Shown here in pieces: positions 1-9,061 of a stretch of DNA of 64,000 nt (the stretch's first letter is position 1; each line of letters opens with the position of its first letter). Both the position numbers and the translations under genes were made by a program. The notes under the pieces are model-generated. The model saw only the letters and a program-made list of their open reading frames with translations. It was not told the DNA's origin and made no database searches. The stretch covers positions 728,221 to 792,220 of the forward strand of contig NZ_JAEUZA010000001.1 of the NCBI RefSeq assembly GCF_016798245.1. The letters run 5' to 3'. This DNA comes from Alkalicoccobacillus gibsonii (GTDB lineage Bacteria > Bacillota > Bacilli > Bacillales > Bacillaceae_D).

Positions 1-1284
1 GATGGAAAGGCCATTACAAATAGTATCATTTGGTCGGACAATCGAAGCTCTGAGCAAGTAAGAAAGCTTAAACAAACAAATGAAGCAGCAGCCTTTTATA
101 TGCGGACTGGGACGCCCATTCACACTATGTCTCCTTTATCAAAGCTCTTATGGATGAGGGAGCATACACCAAATGTGTTTAATGACGCGTACAAATTCAT
201 CTCCATTAAAGAATACATTTGGTTTCATCTATTCGGAGAATTTGTAGTTGATTATTCAATTGCTTCAGCAACGGGTCTCTTTCACCTTGAAAAAAATGAG
301 TGGGACTTGGATATTTTGTCATCGATTGGTTTGCCTATTGATAAATTATCACCGCTCGTTCCGGTTACATATAAAAAAGAGTTACCTTATACAAGCCTTG
401 CTGATGAATTAGGTGTAAGTCAGGCGATGCCATTTGTTATTGGTGCTAGTGATGGTGTGCTGGCTAACGTGGGGGCTGGTGCCGGTGCAAGTGATAAAAC
501 GATTATAACGATCGGAACAAGCGGGGCAATTAGGAGAACCGTAGATCAGCCGATAACGGATCCTTTGCAGCGAACGTTTTGTTATGCGTTAACTGAAAAC
601 AAATGGGTAATAGGTGGAGCGACAAATAATGGAGGAAATGCGTTTAGATGGTTTCGAGATGAGTGGTCAAAAGGGAAGTCCTCTGGGGGAGACGAACCGG
701 TTACAGAGGATCTATATGAGTACTTATTGCATCTAGCATCTACCTCACCAGCCGGAGCAAAGGGATTAGTATTTATGCCTTTCTTAAATGGAGAACGTGC
801 TCCGTATTGGAATCCGGATGCTCGTGCTGGATACATTGGTATAGCTAATCATCATACACAAGCCGACTTTACTCGGGCATTACTTGAAGGAGTTATTTTC
901 AGCATCTATTCAGTTGGTACTGCTTTGCAGGAACTAGGTGGACCGATAAAAGAGATTCGTGCTTCTGGCGGCTTTGCTAGGTCAGAGCTATGGCTTCAAA
1001 TTTTAGCAGATATATTTGGTCATACCATTGAAATTCCGGCAAGCTACCACGCTTCCGCTTTTGGTGCGGGCATTATAGCTTTAATAGGTGGAGGACAGTT
1101 AGACCATTTAGAAGAGTCGGATCGATGGACAGACGTTACACAAATGATTGAACCGGACCTTACCACTCACCAGACATATGCTCAAATCTTTGAGATCTAT
1201 CAGTCTATCTACCTTGCATTAGAAAAGCCGTTTCAACAGCTTGCAGACATTCAAAAAACGCATATTCATAAACCATATGAATGA
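1..1284 (+). CDS. gntK: Gluconokinase, FGGY family (5' end outside window)
   Basis: Phosphorylates gluconate to 6-phosphogluconate with ATP in the cytoplasm, feeding the pentose phosphate pathway. The reading frame is open from base 1, so the N-terminus (about 85-90 residues by comparison with the usual 510-residue family length) is missing; the first internal ATG is at 100. Visible FGGY features are the GASDGVLANVGAGA segment and GTSGAIR in the sugar-binding/ATP-binding half, and the C-terminal ASGGFARSELWLQILADIFG block of FGGY signature 2. These match GntK of Bacillus closely by recollection of the family. No gnt regulator or permease is visible in the window; they may lie upstream. Xylulokinase or other FGGY kinases are less likely alternatives. 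Confidence 0.88.
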   Translation, partial: DGKAITNSIIWSDNRSSEQVRKLKQTNEAAAFYMRTGTPIHTMSPLSKLLWMREHTPNVFNDAYKFISIKEYIWFHLFGEFVVDYSIASATGLFHLEKNEWDLDILSSIGLPIDKLSPLVPVTYKKELPYTSLADELGVSQAMPFVIGASDGVLANVGAGAGASDKTIITIGTSGAIRRTVDQPITDPLQRTFCYALTENKWVIGGATNNGGNAFRWFRDEWSKGKSSGGDEPVTEDLYEYLLHLASTSPAGAKGLVFMPFLNGERAPYWNPDARAGYIGIANHHTQADFTRALLEGVIFSIYSVGTALQELGGPIKEIRASGGFARSELWLQILADIFGHTIEIPASYHASAFGAGIIALIGGGQLDHLEESDRWTDVTQMIEPDLTTHQTYAQIFEIYQSIYLALEKPFQQLADIQKTHIHKPYE

Positions 1285-1393
1285 TGTAGATGATAATTTG
1301 ATTATGTAAACCTGTGGATTAGCCGTTTCCTTAGATTTCCCCTCCCCGTATGATAGAGTGCACCACGATATATATGATATGGGAGGGGATTTA

Positions 1394-2167
1394 ATGGTTA
1401 AAATCTTTTTAGATCCAGGTCATGGTGGTACAGACCCAGGTGCAGTAGGAAATGGATTACAGGAAAAATCACTTGTGCTTACGATTGCGAGTTTAGTAAG
1501 GGACATGCTTCTAGATGAGTACCTTGACGTTGAAGTAAGAATGAGTCGTTCAACAGATGTATTTGTAGCTCTCTCAGAACGTAGTCGGTTAGCCAATCAG
1601 TGGGGTGCAGATTACTTTATGTCAATCCACATTAATGCAGGTGGAGGGACGGGGTTTGAATCCTTTATTCACTCAAGCCGTGCTGCCAGAACCGTACAGT
1701 TACAAAACACGGTTCATGCTGCAATTATGGAGCAATTATCCGTTGCGGATCGGGGCAAAAAATCAGCTGATTTTGCTGTTTTGAGAGCGAGCAGTATGCC
1801 TGCGATCTTAACAGAGAATCTATTTATTGATCGAGTCAGTGATGCGAATCTTTTAAAGGACGCTGCCTTTCTTCGTTCCGTGGCACGTGGCCATGTAAAT
1901 GGAATTGTACGTGCCTTTCAACTGCAGCGAAAGCCCGGTTCTGGTGGTGGAAGTGTGTACCGTGTCCAAAGTGGCGCCTTTAGTAGTGAACAAAATGCTA
2001 CTCAATTAAAGACGAGACTAGAACAAGCGGGATACCAACCATTTATTCGTTTAGAAGGTGGCCTGTATAAGGTTCAAGTAGGAGCGTTTTCGAATCAAAC
2101 GAATGCCGAAGCGTTTGCAGTAGAATTGCGTAGTAAAGGCTTTGAGGCTCAAGTATTTCTTTCATAA
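1394..2167 (+). CDS. N-acetylmuramoyl-L-alanine amidase (Amidase_3) with C-terminal SPOR domain
   Basis: A zinc amidase that cleaves the bond between muramic acid and L-alanine in peptidoglycan. Residues 1-175 are the Amidase_3 domain: DPGHGGTDPGA with the first zinc His, the E of GLQEKS, the SIHINAG His and the catalytic Glu in ILTENLF. Residues about 190-257 form a SPOR domain made of two RVQSGAFS / KVQVGAFS repeats, which bind denuded glycan strands. I choose the ATG at 1394 because GGGAGGGG lies about 8 bases upstream; an in-frame ATG at 1358 has no ribosome binding site. There is no signal peptide, as in CwlC-type mother-cell lysis amidases, so a late sporulation role is inferred. A single gene; the upstream gene is gluconokinase. 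Confidence 0.88.
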   Translation: MVKIFLDPGHGGTDPGAVGNGLQEKSLVLTIASLVRDMLLDEYLDVEVRMSRSTDVFVALSERSRLANQWGADYFMSIHINAGGGTGFESFIHSSRAARTVQLQNTVHAAIMEQLSVADRGKKSADFAVLRASSMPAILTENLFIDRVSDANLLKDAAFLRSVARGHVNGIVRAFQLQRKPGSGGGSVYRVQSGAFSSEQNATQLKTRLEQAGYQPFIRLEGGLYKVQVGAFSNQTNAEAFAVELRSKGFEAQVFLS

Positions 2168-2240
2168 ATCAGCAGATGTATGCATACCTTCATAGATGGG
2201 AAGGTTATTAGCAGTTTCTGAATGATATGGGGGAATGACA

Positions 2241-2444
2241 ATGGATGTAATGAAAAACGATGCTTATGCTCAGTCCGTTTTAAAAAGACTAGAAAAAGCA
2301 ATAAATACTGTAGAGGCCAATATTGCTGCTGAGCTAGGTGAAATGAATGGTGAGCAGGTTCAACAAGCAAATTTATTTATCAAAGAAGCTCGTTCTGACT
2401 ATTTAGATGCACAGCAATATGTCACAAAGCAATCGTATCTGTAA
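2241..2444 (+). CDS. Small helical protein of unknown function (67 aa)
   Basis: I do not recognise this protein. It is 67 residues long, hydrophilic, strongly helical and rich in Ala, Gln and Glu, with a heptad-like pattern (VLKRLEKAINTVEANIAAEL) but no Cys and no membrane segment. The start at 2241 is chosen because a GGGGG run ends about 7 bases before it; the ATG six bases earlier (2235) is too close to that run. It resembles in size and composition the short DUF proteins that many Bacillus species make in sporulation or stress. It is followed by a strong bidirectional terminator and sits 73 bases after the amidase, with no obvious shared operon. Confidence 0.6.
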   Translation: MDVMKNDAYAQSVLKRLEKAINTVEANIAAELGEMNGEQVQQANLFIKEARSDYLDAQQYVTKQSYL

Positions 2445-2488
2445 GAAAAAAAAGAAGCGGAAGCCTATATGCTTACGCTTCTTTTTTT
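2445..2488. terminator. Bidirectional intrinsic terminator
   Basis: AAAAAAGAAGCG pairs with CGCTTCTTTTTT around a short loop, with A-run and T-run on either side, so it can end transcription from both directions. It overlaps the last codons of the HesB-like gene on the minus strand. Confidence 0.85.
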
Positions 2489-2796
2489 GAGTGTTCTTCT
2501 GGATGAGCTGCATCCGTAAAACGAGGCTGTATAAATTCTACCCGATCAAGATCTGTTTGATAGTCAATCGTCATTCCATCCACGTACCAAAAATCATCTG
2601 GAGTGACAAAGAATGAAATACCTTGCTTTTCAATAATAAATGATTGTGGAGTTGGAAGATCTCTCATAACGCCTACTGAAAACCCTCCTGAACCAACGCC
2701 TCCAACTCGTACATAAAGACGAACAGATTCGCCGTCTCTCAGTTCCATTTCTTTTTTATATAACGAAACAACCGAATCTGATAACGTTAATTGCAT
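2473..2796 (-). CDS. HesB/YneR-like iron-sulfur biosynthesis family protein
   Basis: A 107-residue member of the HesB-like fold group, close to Bacillus YneR. Visible features are the central VRLYVRVGGVGSGGFSVGV strand-turn segment, which in IscA-type proteins carries the first cluster-binding Cys (here replaced), the FFVTPDDFWYVDGMTIDYQ segment typical of YneR, and a charged tail. None of the three Cys residues of true A-type Fe-S carriers is present, so a carrier role is doubtful; the biochemical function is unknown. Start at 2796 follows an AAGGAGGGG ribosome binding site; the longer frame to 2865 would place that site inside the gene. Convergent with the small protein gene, divergent from the M32 peptidase. 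Confidence 0.8.
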   Translation of the reverse strand: MQLTLSDSVVSLYKKEMELRDGESVRLYVRVGGVGSGGFSVGVMRDLPTPQSFIIEKQGISFFVTPDDFWYVDGMTIDYQTDLDRVEFIQPRFTDAAHPEEHSKKEA

Positions 2797-2929
2797 TTCT
2801 AACCCCTCCTTACATAAATAGTGTATCATATTAAGCAGAATATTTTCGAAAAAGAGAAGGAACATCTTTTTCGAATGTCGAAATAAGTAGTTGCTCCATT
2901 TTAGTACATAAGAGATTGGTGGGTTTAAT

Positions 2930-4429
2930 ATGAAAGCAGAAGAAAAATATCTTGGCCTAGTCCAAAAGCAAAATCATTACAATCAAGCATTGTCACTCCT
3001 TGCATGGGATGCCCGTACAGGTGCACCTAAAAAAGGAGCAGCACAACGTTCAGAAGTGATAGGAACTCTATCATCAGATGTGTTCGCTTTATCTACATCA
3101 AATGAAATGAACGAACTGCTTTCTGAACTTGAAAATGAAAAGGACTCTCTTTCTGAAATTACAGCGAAAAGTATTGAAGAATCGCGTAAGGATTATGATC
3201 GAAACACGAAGATTCCCGCTGAAGAATTCAAGGAATACGTTACGCTTCAATCGCAAACAGAGACACTGTGGGAAGACGCAAAGGATCAATCTGACTTTGA
3301 CATGTTCCGTCCTAACTTAGAGAAATTAATTGAATTTAAGAAACGTTTCATTGGCTATTATGGTGAGGATACAGGCCATGTATACAACACGTTACTTGAT
3401 GATTATGAGCCTGGTGTGTTTGTTGATACCATTGATGAGGTATTTGCTGAGTTAAGAAATAATTTAGTTCCTCTTGTTCAAGCAGTAACGGAGTCTTCAC
3501 ACCAACCTAAAATGGATAGCTTATTCGCCCATTTTCCTAAAGCAAATCAACAAGCGTTAAGCAAAGATATCTTAAAGGAAATTGGATTTGATTTCTCAGC
3601 AGGCCGTATGGATGAGACGGTTCATCCGTTTGCGATGGGGATTAACCCTTATGACGTTCGTGTAACAACGAAATACAATGAGTCTGATTTCCGTGTATCT
3701 CTGTTTGGCACGATTCATGAAGGTGGCCATGCGTTATATGAACAAAATATCTCTCCAGAATTAATGGGTACACCGCTTTGCGGAGGAACTTCAATGGGGA
3801 TTCACGAATCTCAGTCCTTGTTCTGGGAAAAGTTTGTTGGACAAAATATGGCTTTTTGGGAGCGGAACTATCCGTTATTAAAGAAGCATGCCAATGGACA
3901 GTTTGATCATGTAAGTTTGGAAGATTTCTACTTTGCAGTAAATCAGGCAAAGCCATCTCTTATTCGAATCGAAGCGGATGAGTTAACCTATTGCCTACAC
4001 ATTATCCTTCGTTATGAGTTAGAAAAAGCACTAATTGAAGGTAGTCTTGCTGCAAAAGACCTACCACACGTATGGAATGAAAAAATGGTTGAATACCTTG
4101 GGGTTAAGCCTAGCAATGATGGTGAAGGCGTGCTTCAGGATGTACACTGGTCCTTTGGGTCCTTTGGATATTTTCCTTCCTACGCATTAGGTTATATTTA
4201 TGCTGCTCAACTAAAGGAGTCATTCACCAAAACAAATCCTAACTTTGACGATTTAATTCGCCAAGGCGATTATGCGCCAATCCGTCAATACATGACTGAG
4301 AATGTTCATCAGTTCGGTCGAGGCAAAAAGCCAGCTGATATCCTAAAGGATACAACAGGCTCTGGAATTGACGCTAAACCGCTAATTCATTACTTAAAAG
4401 ATAAATACACTACTTTGTACAAGCTATAA
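2930..4429 (+). CDS. ypwA: M32 metallocarboxypeptidase (carboxypeptidase Taq family)
   Basis: A cytoplasmic zinc carboxypeptidase that removes C-terminal residues with broad specificity. The 499-residue length fits Bacillus YpwA (about 500). The zinc motif HEGGH is at residues 263-267, followed by ALYEQ, with the downstream GIHESQSLFWE segment supplying the third ligand Glu, and the typical FGYFPSYALGYIYAAQ block near residue 415. The protein is all-helical with no signal peptide. The ribosome binding site GGTGGG is about 8 bases upstream of the ATG. It is monocistronic, ended by a hairpin terminator at 4438-4459. A housekeeping peptide-recycling role is inferred. Confidence 0.92.
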   Translation: MKAEEKYLGLVQKQNHYNQALSLLAWDARTGAPKKGAAQRSEVIGTLSSDVFALSTSNEMNELLSELENEKDSLSEITAKSIEESRKDYDRNTKIPAEEFKEYVTLQSQTETLWEDAKDQSDFDMFRPNLEKLIEFKKRFIGYYGEDTGHVYNTLLDDYEPGVFVDTIDEVFAELRNNLVPLVQAVTESSHQPKMDSLFAHFPKANQQALSKDILKEIGFDFSAGRMDETVHPFAMGINPYDVRVTTKYNESDFRVSLFGTIHEGGHALYEQNISPELMGTPLCGGTSMGIHESQSLFWEKFVGQNMAFWERNYPLLKKHANGQFDHVSLEDFYFAVNQAKPSLIRIEADELTYCLHIILRYELEKALIEGSLAAKDLPHVWNEKMVEYLGVKPSNDGEGVLQDVHWSFGSFGYFPSYALGYIYAAQLKESFTKTNPNFDDLIRQGDYAPIRQYMTENVHQFGRGKKPADILKDTTGSGIDAKPLIHYLKDKYTTLYKL

Positions 4430-4437
4430 TCATAGGA

Positions 4438-4459
4438 GCGGGCAACTTGCCCGTTTTTT
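4438..4459 (+). terminator. Intrinsic terminator after the M32 peptidase
   Basis: CGGGCAA-CT-TTGCCCG type hairpin followed directly by TTTTTTC, nine bases after the stop codon. Confidence 0.88.
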
Positions 4460-4536
4460 CTTTGTGTATTATTCCTAGTTGACTACTATGAATAATGGGT
4501 ATATAATAATGAAAAGAGGGAAAGGAGCAATTCTGT

Positions 4537-4989
4537 ATGGCGCATTTAACAATGTTAACGGAAAATCCGCTTATAAATAAACAAGATAAGATGTTTAAAG
4601 CACAGTTAGAAACGTGGGTCCTGCAACAAGGTCATGAGCTTTCAGAAGTTTCTATTACTACTTTCACTCCGGATCATCTTGAAACGGACATTTTTATCCT
4701 TGCGATACCTGTAGAACAAGATGCTTACCAGGCATTTAAGCGCTTTTTACAGTCGTTACCTGAAAACACCTTTAGGGATAATCAGGTTTTTCCTTTTATC
4801 CTTGGAGGAACGATGGCTCACGTAAGTATTATGGAGTTGTATCTACAGCCATTGCTGAACCGCTTAGGAATTATAGAGGCCTTAACGATTGTACCTAAAT
4901 CTACTAAGTCACAGAAACAACAATATGTAAAACAACTGTTTTCTCAATCTAGATTTAATCAATTCTTACAACCATATATTGCAATTTAA
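4537..4989 (+). CDS. Putative flavodoxin-fold NADPH-dependent FMN reductase-like protein
   Basis: A 150-residue cytoplasmic protein. The segment VFPFILGGTMAHVSIMELYLQPLLNRLG, at residues about 86-112, is the helix-strand motif of the NADPH-dependent FMN reductase (SsuE/YwqN-like) family, in which the GG(T/S) turn contacts the flavin. The N-terminus lacks the usual flavin phosphate loop of these proteins, so it may be a shortened or non-binding relative; typical members are about 175-190 residues. Ribosome binding site AAAGGAG precedes the ATG at good spacing. It is a single-gene unit with its own terminator. Function cannot be named from sequence alone. Confidence 0.6.
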   Translation: MAHLTMLTENPLINKQDKMFKAQLETWVLQQGHELSEVSITTFTPDHLETDIFILAIPVEQDAYQAFKRFLQSLPENTFRDNQVFPFILGGTMAHVSIMELYLQPLLNRLGIIEALTIVPKSTKSQKQQYVKQLFSQSRFNQFLQPYIAI

Positions 4990-4995
4990 TGTTGT

Positions 4996-5034
4996 AAGCT
5001 GAGAGCCGACTAAAGTGGTTCTCAGCTTTTTTGT
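4996..5034 (+). terminator. Intrinsic terminator between convergent genes
   Basis: AAGCTGAGAGCC pairs with GGTTCTCAGCTT (one mismatch), followed by TTTTTT; lies between the flavodoxin-like gene and marC, which converge here. Confidence 0.85.
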
Positions 5035-5038
5035 TAAG

Positions 5039-5665
5039 CTAAAGGGTAAGAACTTCTTTTAATCCGCTAACGATCATTTCAACTGCCATTACCGTTAAGA
5101 TAAGCCCCATTAAGCGTGTAACGATTGAAAGTTCCGTTGCATTAAGCTTGCTATGAATCCAATGTGAATAATAAAAGATCACATAAGTGACTAAGAGAAT
5201 GACCGTAAAGGCAATAAAAACACCAATGGTATGACTCAGCCTAGCAGAATGTTCAGAGGTCAAACTCATCACGGTAGCAATGGTTCCAGGTCCAGCAATT
5301 AATGGAATGCCCAAGGGAGTAATTGAGATGTCGTCCTTTTCTAGCCCTTCCTGTTGCTCTTCTTCGTGAAGGGTATGGCTATGCCTTGACTTTGCACTGA
5401 CCAAATTGTAGCCAATTCCGAAAATAATAATCCCACCTGCAATACGAAGTGCATCAACTGTGATGCCAAATGCTCTAAACAAAATCGGCCCAAGAATTAG
5501 AAATGCAGTTAGGATCACAAATGCTGTGAGTATAGCTTTAAAGGCAATGGTCCTCGTTTCTCTCACAGTATTCGTTTGTGTCATGGCGATAAAGATAGGA
5601 ACGTTTCCTATAGGGTTCATGATAGCGAAGATTGAAACAATCGCTTGAAGTGTAAAAGAAAGCAT
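5039..5665 (-). CDS. MarC family integral membrane protein
   Basis: A six-helix membrane protein of 208 residues in the MarC (UPF0056) family, like Bacillus YvbG. Characteristic features are FAIMNPIGNVPIF near the N-terminus, GIIIFGIGYN in the middle and SITPLGIPLIAGPGTIATVM, where the PLxxPLIAGPG(T/A)I motif is the family hallmark. A His/Glu-rich cytoplasmic loop (SRHSHTLHEEEQQ) separates helices 3 and 4. The family is distantly related to LysE-type exporters but its substrate is not established; the old link to multiple antibiotic resistance was withdrawn. The gene is single and convergent with the flavodoxin-like gene. Confidence 0.88.
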   Translation of the reverse strand: MLSFTLQAIVSIFAIMNPIGNVPIFIAMTQTNTVRETRTIAFKAILTAFVILTAFLILGPILFRAFGITVDALRIAGGIIIFGIGYNLVSAKSRHSHTLHEEEQQEGLEKDDISITPLGIPLIAGPGTIATVMSLTSEHSARLSHTIGVFIAFTVILLVTYVIFYYSHWIHSKLNATELSIVTRLMGLILTVMAVEMIVSGLKEVLTL

Positions 5666-5813
5666 AATGAAACCTCCATCGTAGGATCTTTATGATAGCT
5701 TTCCTCACTTTTTCGGATCAATTCAGGCCTTAGAGGACTTAAATGTTTTGGTTTAGGGTATAAGATGGGGTGAACTTATTTTTAGATAGATAAAATAGAG
5801 AGGTTGTGCAGGA

Positions 5814-6848
5814 TTGATAACGTTTGAAGGGGTCACTAAAACATTTGCAGATGGAACAAAAGGTGTAAATCACTTATCGTTGACCATTAACAGCGGTGAG
5901 TTTTTTGTACTAATTGGACCAAGTGGTTGTGGGAAAACAACAACAATGAAAATGATTAATCGATTGATTGATCCAACGGAAGGAACCATTAAAATTGATG
6001 ATGACCGTGTACAAGACGTCAACATACATAAGTTGAGGTGGAATATCGGATATGTGCTTCAGCAAATTGCATTATTCCCAAACATGACGATTGCAGAAAA
6101 TATCGCAGTTGTACCGGAAATGATGAAGTGGAGCAAACAAGAGATTCAGACAAGAGTTGATGAATTGCTGCAAATGGTTGGGCTCGATCCGGAACAATTC
6201 CGTCATAGAATGCCTGATGAGCTATCTGGTGGACAGCAGCAGCGCATTGGAGTGGCACGTGCGCTAGCAGGAAATCCTAATATCATTTTAATGGACGAGC
6301 CTTTTAGTGCACTCGATCCAATTAGTCGGGAACAGCTGCAACAAGATATTAAGAATCTGCAAAAGGATATCCAAAAGACGATTGTTTTTGTTACACATGA
6401 TATGGATGAAGCATTGGCATTGGGTGAGAAAATCTGTGTGATGCAGGATGGGACCGCCGTTCAAATTGGGACGCCTGAGGAATTGATTACAAACCCCAAA
6501 AACGAATTTGTTCAACAGTTTATTGGGAATCGTGCACCTAAAAACGCTGAATCAATTGAAGCATTTATAAATACTGCTAGCCCTTATCTACAACCAAATC
6601 ATTCAAACGATGTAGAATTACAGTTTATCTTAAATCAAGATGGTTCATTAGCAGAAACCACATATCGCAAATCGAATCAATTGAATGTAGAAGTGTTGTC
6701 TTATAAGAATTCTGTTAAAGATGTGTATGCTTCTCTTCAGAAAAGCAATCTTCCAGCGCTTCCCGTTGAGCGAGAAAACAAAATAATAGGGACGATTTCT
6801 TATGAAGATCTTGCCCGCATGGCAGCAGAAGGGAGCGGGAGCAAATGA
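5814..6848 (+). CDS. ABC transporter ATP-binding protein, OpuCA/EgtV type
   Basis: The ATPase of a quaternary-amine-type importer. Walker A GPSGCGKTT is near residue 38, Q-loop LQQIALFPNM, signature LSGGQQQR, Walker B ILMDEPF and the H-loop VFVTHDMDEA follow in order. Beyond residue 240 there is a roughly 100-residue tail whose last part (VYASLQKSNLPALPVERENKIIGTISYEDL, written here only as a pointer to residues about 305-335) resembles a single CBS domain, where OpuCA has a pair. The start codon is TTG at 5814, after GAGAGG. The next gene overlaps by four bases (ATGA), so the two are translationally coupled. See the permease entry for substrate alternatives. Confidence 0.85.
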   Translation: MITFEGVTKTFADGTKGVNHLSLTINSGEFFVLIGPSGCGKTTTMKMINRLIDPTEGTIKIDDDRVQDVNIHKLRWNIGYVLQQIALFPNMTIAENIAVVPEMMKWSKQEIQTRVDELLQMVGLDPEQFRHRMPDELSGGQQQRIGVARALAGNPNIILMDEPFSALDPISREQLQQDIKNLQKDIQKTIVFVTHDMDEALALGEKICVMQDGTAVQIGTPEELITNPKNEFVQQFIGNRAPKNAESIEAFINTASPYLQPNHSNDVELQFILNQDGSLAETTYRKSNQLNVEVLSYKNSVKDVYASLQKSNLPALPVERENKIIGTISYEDLARMAAEGSGSK

Positions 6849-8383
6849 GTGGATTTATAAGTGATTTTTATAACCTCTTTATCCAAAGACAAGACATGCT
6901 TTGGCAAGCACTTTGGGAGCACTTGCAGTTATCGATTATTTCTTTACTCATTGCTGTGGTTATCGCTGTACCTGTAGGGATCCTGTTAACTAGAAAAGAC
7001 AGTATTGCTGAAGTGATTATAGGGATTGCAGCTGTCCTTCAAACGATACCAAGTCTTGCATTACTTGGATTCATGATTTTATTTGTCGGGATTGGGACTA
7101 CTCCTGCTATTATTGCGTTAACCGCTTATGCCCTTTTACCAATTCTTCGTAATACGTACACGGGTATTAAGGAAGTTAACCCTGCCATTCGCGAGGCAGC
7201 AAGGGGAATGGGAATGAACTCACTCCGTAGCCTTATAAAAGTGGAACTTCCAATCGCTTTGCCTACAGTTATGGCCGGGATTCGAACATCTATGGTTCTA
7301 ATTGTCGGTACGGCGACGCTTGCTGCATTAATTGGAGCTGGAGGTCTGGGAGACTTAATTATGACGGGCATTCAGCGATCGAACAATGAGTACATTTTAC
7401 TTGGTGCGATCCCAGCGGCACTTTTAGCTTTGTTGTTTGATGGCATTTTACGTTTAACAGAAAGGCTAAGCAAACGGAATTCGTATAAACCGGTAGTTGC
7501 AGTCATAGGATTATCACTTGCCATTATCTTTGTTCCGCTTTTAGCTGGAAGAGGTGCCGTAGGTCCAGATCTTGTTGTTGGTGGAAAAATGGGTGCCGAG
7601 CCTGAGATTGTTGGAAACATGTATAAGCATTTGATTGAAGAGCAGACTGATCTTACAGTGCAAGTCCAAGGAAACTTAGGAGCGACGGATTTTGTTTTTA
7701 ATGCATTACGAGTTGGTGACATTGACGTATATCCAGAATTCTCTGGTACGATTGTTGGAGAATTACTCGCATTAGATGACTTTAGCTATGATCCTGATGA
7801 AGCGTACCAGCAAGCAAAAGAAGGAATTTATGATGAATATCAATTTCGTTTCTTAGAACCAATGTTATACAACAATACGTACGCTATTGCTGTGCCTAGA
7901 GAGCTCGCTGAAGAACAAGGAATTGAAACGATCTCAGACCTAAACTCAGTAAAAGACGACTGGTCATTTGGTTTTTCTTTTGAATTTATCGATCGTCAAG
8001 ACGGTTATGCAGGATTCCCTGAACGATATGGGTTTGAACTGGGTAACGTAACATCTTTAGACGTTTCAGCTGGTTTCAGGGCAATTGAAAGTGGAGACAT
8101 TGAAGGAACCGATGTCTTTTCAACCGATCCTCAAATTGTGGAGAATGATCTATTGGTATTAGAAGATGATGAAAACTTGTTCCCTCCTTACCAAGGCGCA
8201 CCATTAATCCGTGAGGAAACATTAGAAACGTATCCTGAAGTTGAAGACATTCTTAATCAGCTTGCCGGAAAAATCTCAGAAGAAGATATTCAAGAATTAA
8301 ACTATCTAGTCGATATTGAAGACGAGAACCCAAGTGATGTAGCGAGAGATTATTTAGTTGAACTTGGGCTATTAGATGAGTAA
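6845..8383 (+). CDS. Fused ABC permease and substrate-binding protein, OpuC/EgtU type
   Basis: A 512-residue fusion. Residues 1-210 are a permease with about five to six membrane helices and the EAA loop IREAARGMGMNSLRSLIKVELP; another helix (residues about 215-237) anchors the C-terminal half. Residues 245-512 are an OpuAC-type binding domain with the motif VGGKMGAEPEIVGNMYKHLIEE at its start and DVYPEFSGTIVGELL. Permease-receptor fusions of this layout occur in osmoprotectant systems, in bile-resistance BilE and in the ergothioneine importer EgtU. Which ligand is carried cannot be read from sequence by eye. The gene overlaps the ATPase gene by four bases and completes a two-gene importer. 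Confidence 0.85.
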   Translation: MSGFISDFYNLFIQRQDMLWQALWEHLQLSIISLLIAVVIAVPVGILLTRKDSIAEVIIGIAAVLQTIPSLALLGFMILFVGIGTTPAIIALTAYALLPILRNTYTGIKEVNPAIREAARGMGMNSLRSLIKVELPIALPTVMAGIRTSMVLIVGTATLAALIGAGGLGDLIMTGIQRSNNEYILLGAIPAALLALLFDGILRLTERLSKRNSYKPVVAVIGLSLAIIFVPLLAGRGAVGPDLVVGGKMGAEPEIVGNMYKHLIEEQTDLTVQVQGNLGATDFVFNALRVGDIDVYPEFSGTIVGELLALDDFSYDPDEAYQQAKEGIYDEYQFRFLEPMLYNNTYAIAVPRELAEEQGIETISDLNSVKDDWSFGFSFEFIDRQDGYAGFPERYGFELGNVTSLDVSAGFRAIESGDIEGTDVFSTDPQIVENDLLVLEDDENLFPPYQGAPLIREETLETYPEVEDILNQLAGKISEEDIQELNYLVDIEDENPSDVARDYLVELGLLDE

Positions 8384-8445
8384 TGAGTGCAAATTTACTT
8401 TTTAGGGTATGATGGTTGTACACGTGATACGAAAGGAATGATACA

Positions 8446-8859
8446 ATGTCTATTGAAAACCCATCGAATCAAGCGATCACAAATATTCTTCACACGAGTA
8501 AGCGAATTGCTGTAGTAGGACTTTCAGACAATCCTGAGAGAACTTCTTATATGGTTTCAGAGGCGATGCAAAAAGCAGGCTATGAAATCATTCCAGTGAA
8601 TCCTACGATTGATGAAGCATTAGGTGTTAAGGCCGTTTCTTCGCTCCACGAAATTGACGGAGACATCGATATTGTGAACGTCTTTAGAAGAAGTGAGTAC
8701 CTCCCTGATATCGCAAAAGAAACAGTTGAAGTTGGAGCGAATGTCTTCTGGTCGCAGCTTGGTGTGGTAAACCAAGAAGCATATGATTATTTAAGAGAGC
8801 ATAACATCGCAACAGTAATGGATCGTTGTATTAAAGTGGAACACGCAAAATTTAAATAA
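8446..8859 (+). CDS. yneT: CoA-binding Rossmann-fold protein, YneT/YccU family
   Basis: A 137-residue single-domain CoA-binding protein related to the N-terminal domain of succinyl-CoA synthetase alpha. The glycine-rich IAVVGLSDNPERTSYMVS at residues about 23-40 is the nucleotide loop, followed by YEIIPVNPT and the DIVNVFRRSEYLP segment; VMDRCIKVEH at the C-terminus is typical of YccU proteins. Physiological role unknown. In Bacillus subtilis yneT lies directly before the topoisomerase IV genes, and the same order is seen here, which supports the assignment. A GGGAGG/CCTCCC hairpin without a T-run at 8865-8890 follows the gene. Confidence 0.88.
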   Translation: MSIENPSNQAITNILHTSKRIAVVGLSDNPERTSYMVSEAMQKAGYEIIPVNPTIDEALGVKAVSSLHEIDGDIDIVNVFRRSEYLPDIAKETVEVGANVFWSQLGVVNQEAYDYLREHNIATVMDRCIKVEHAKFK

Positions 8860-8954
8860 GAGTTGGGAGGGTGCCGAATGGTATCCTCCCTCAATAATCC
8901 TCTTTTACCAGACTCAATTACAGCTTAAAATAATAATAAAAATATAAAAGAACC

Positions 8955-8982
8955 TTGATATAACTGAAATAACCTTTAGAAT
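8955..8982 (+). promoter_or_regulatory. Possible SigA promoter of parE-parC
   Basis: TTGATA, 16-base spacer, TAGAAT, about 80 bases upstream of the parE start, in the 200-base gap after yneT. The elements deviate from consensus, so this is a moderate call. Confidence 0.4.
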
Positions 8983-9061
8983 GAACTTATAACTATAGCA
9001 AGAAACGTATGTTCGGTTTTTGTGCTACAATAGTAGCAGCACGTTGAAAGGGGTTCAAACT

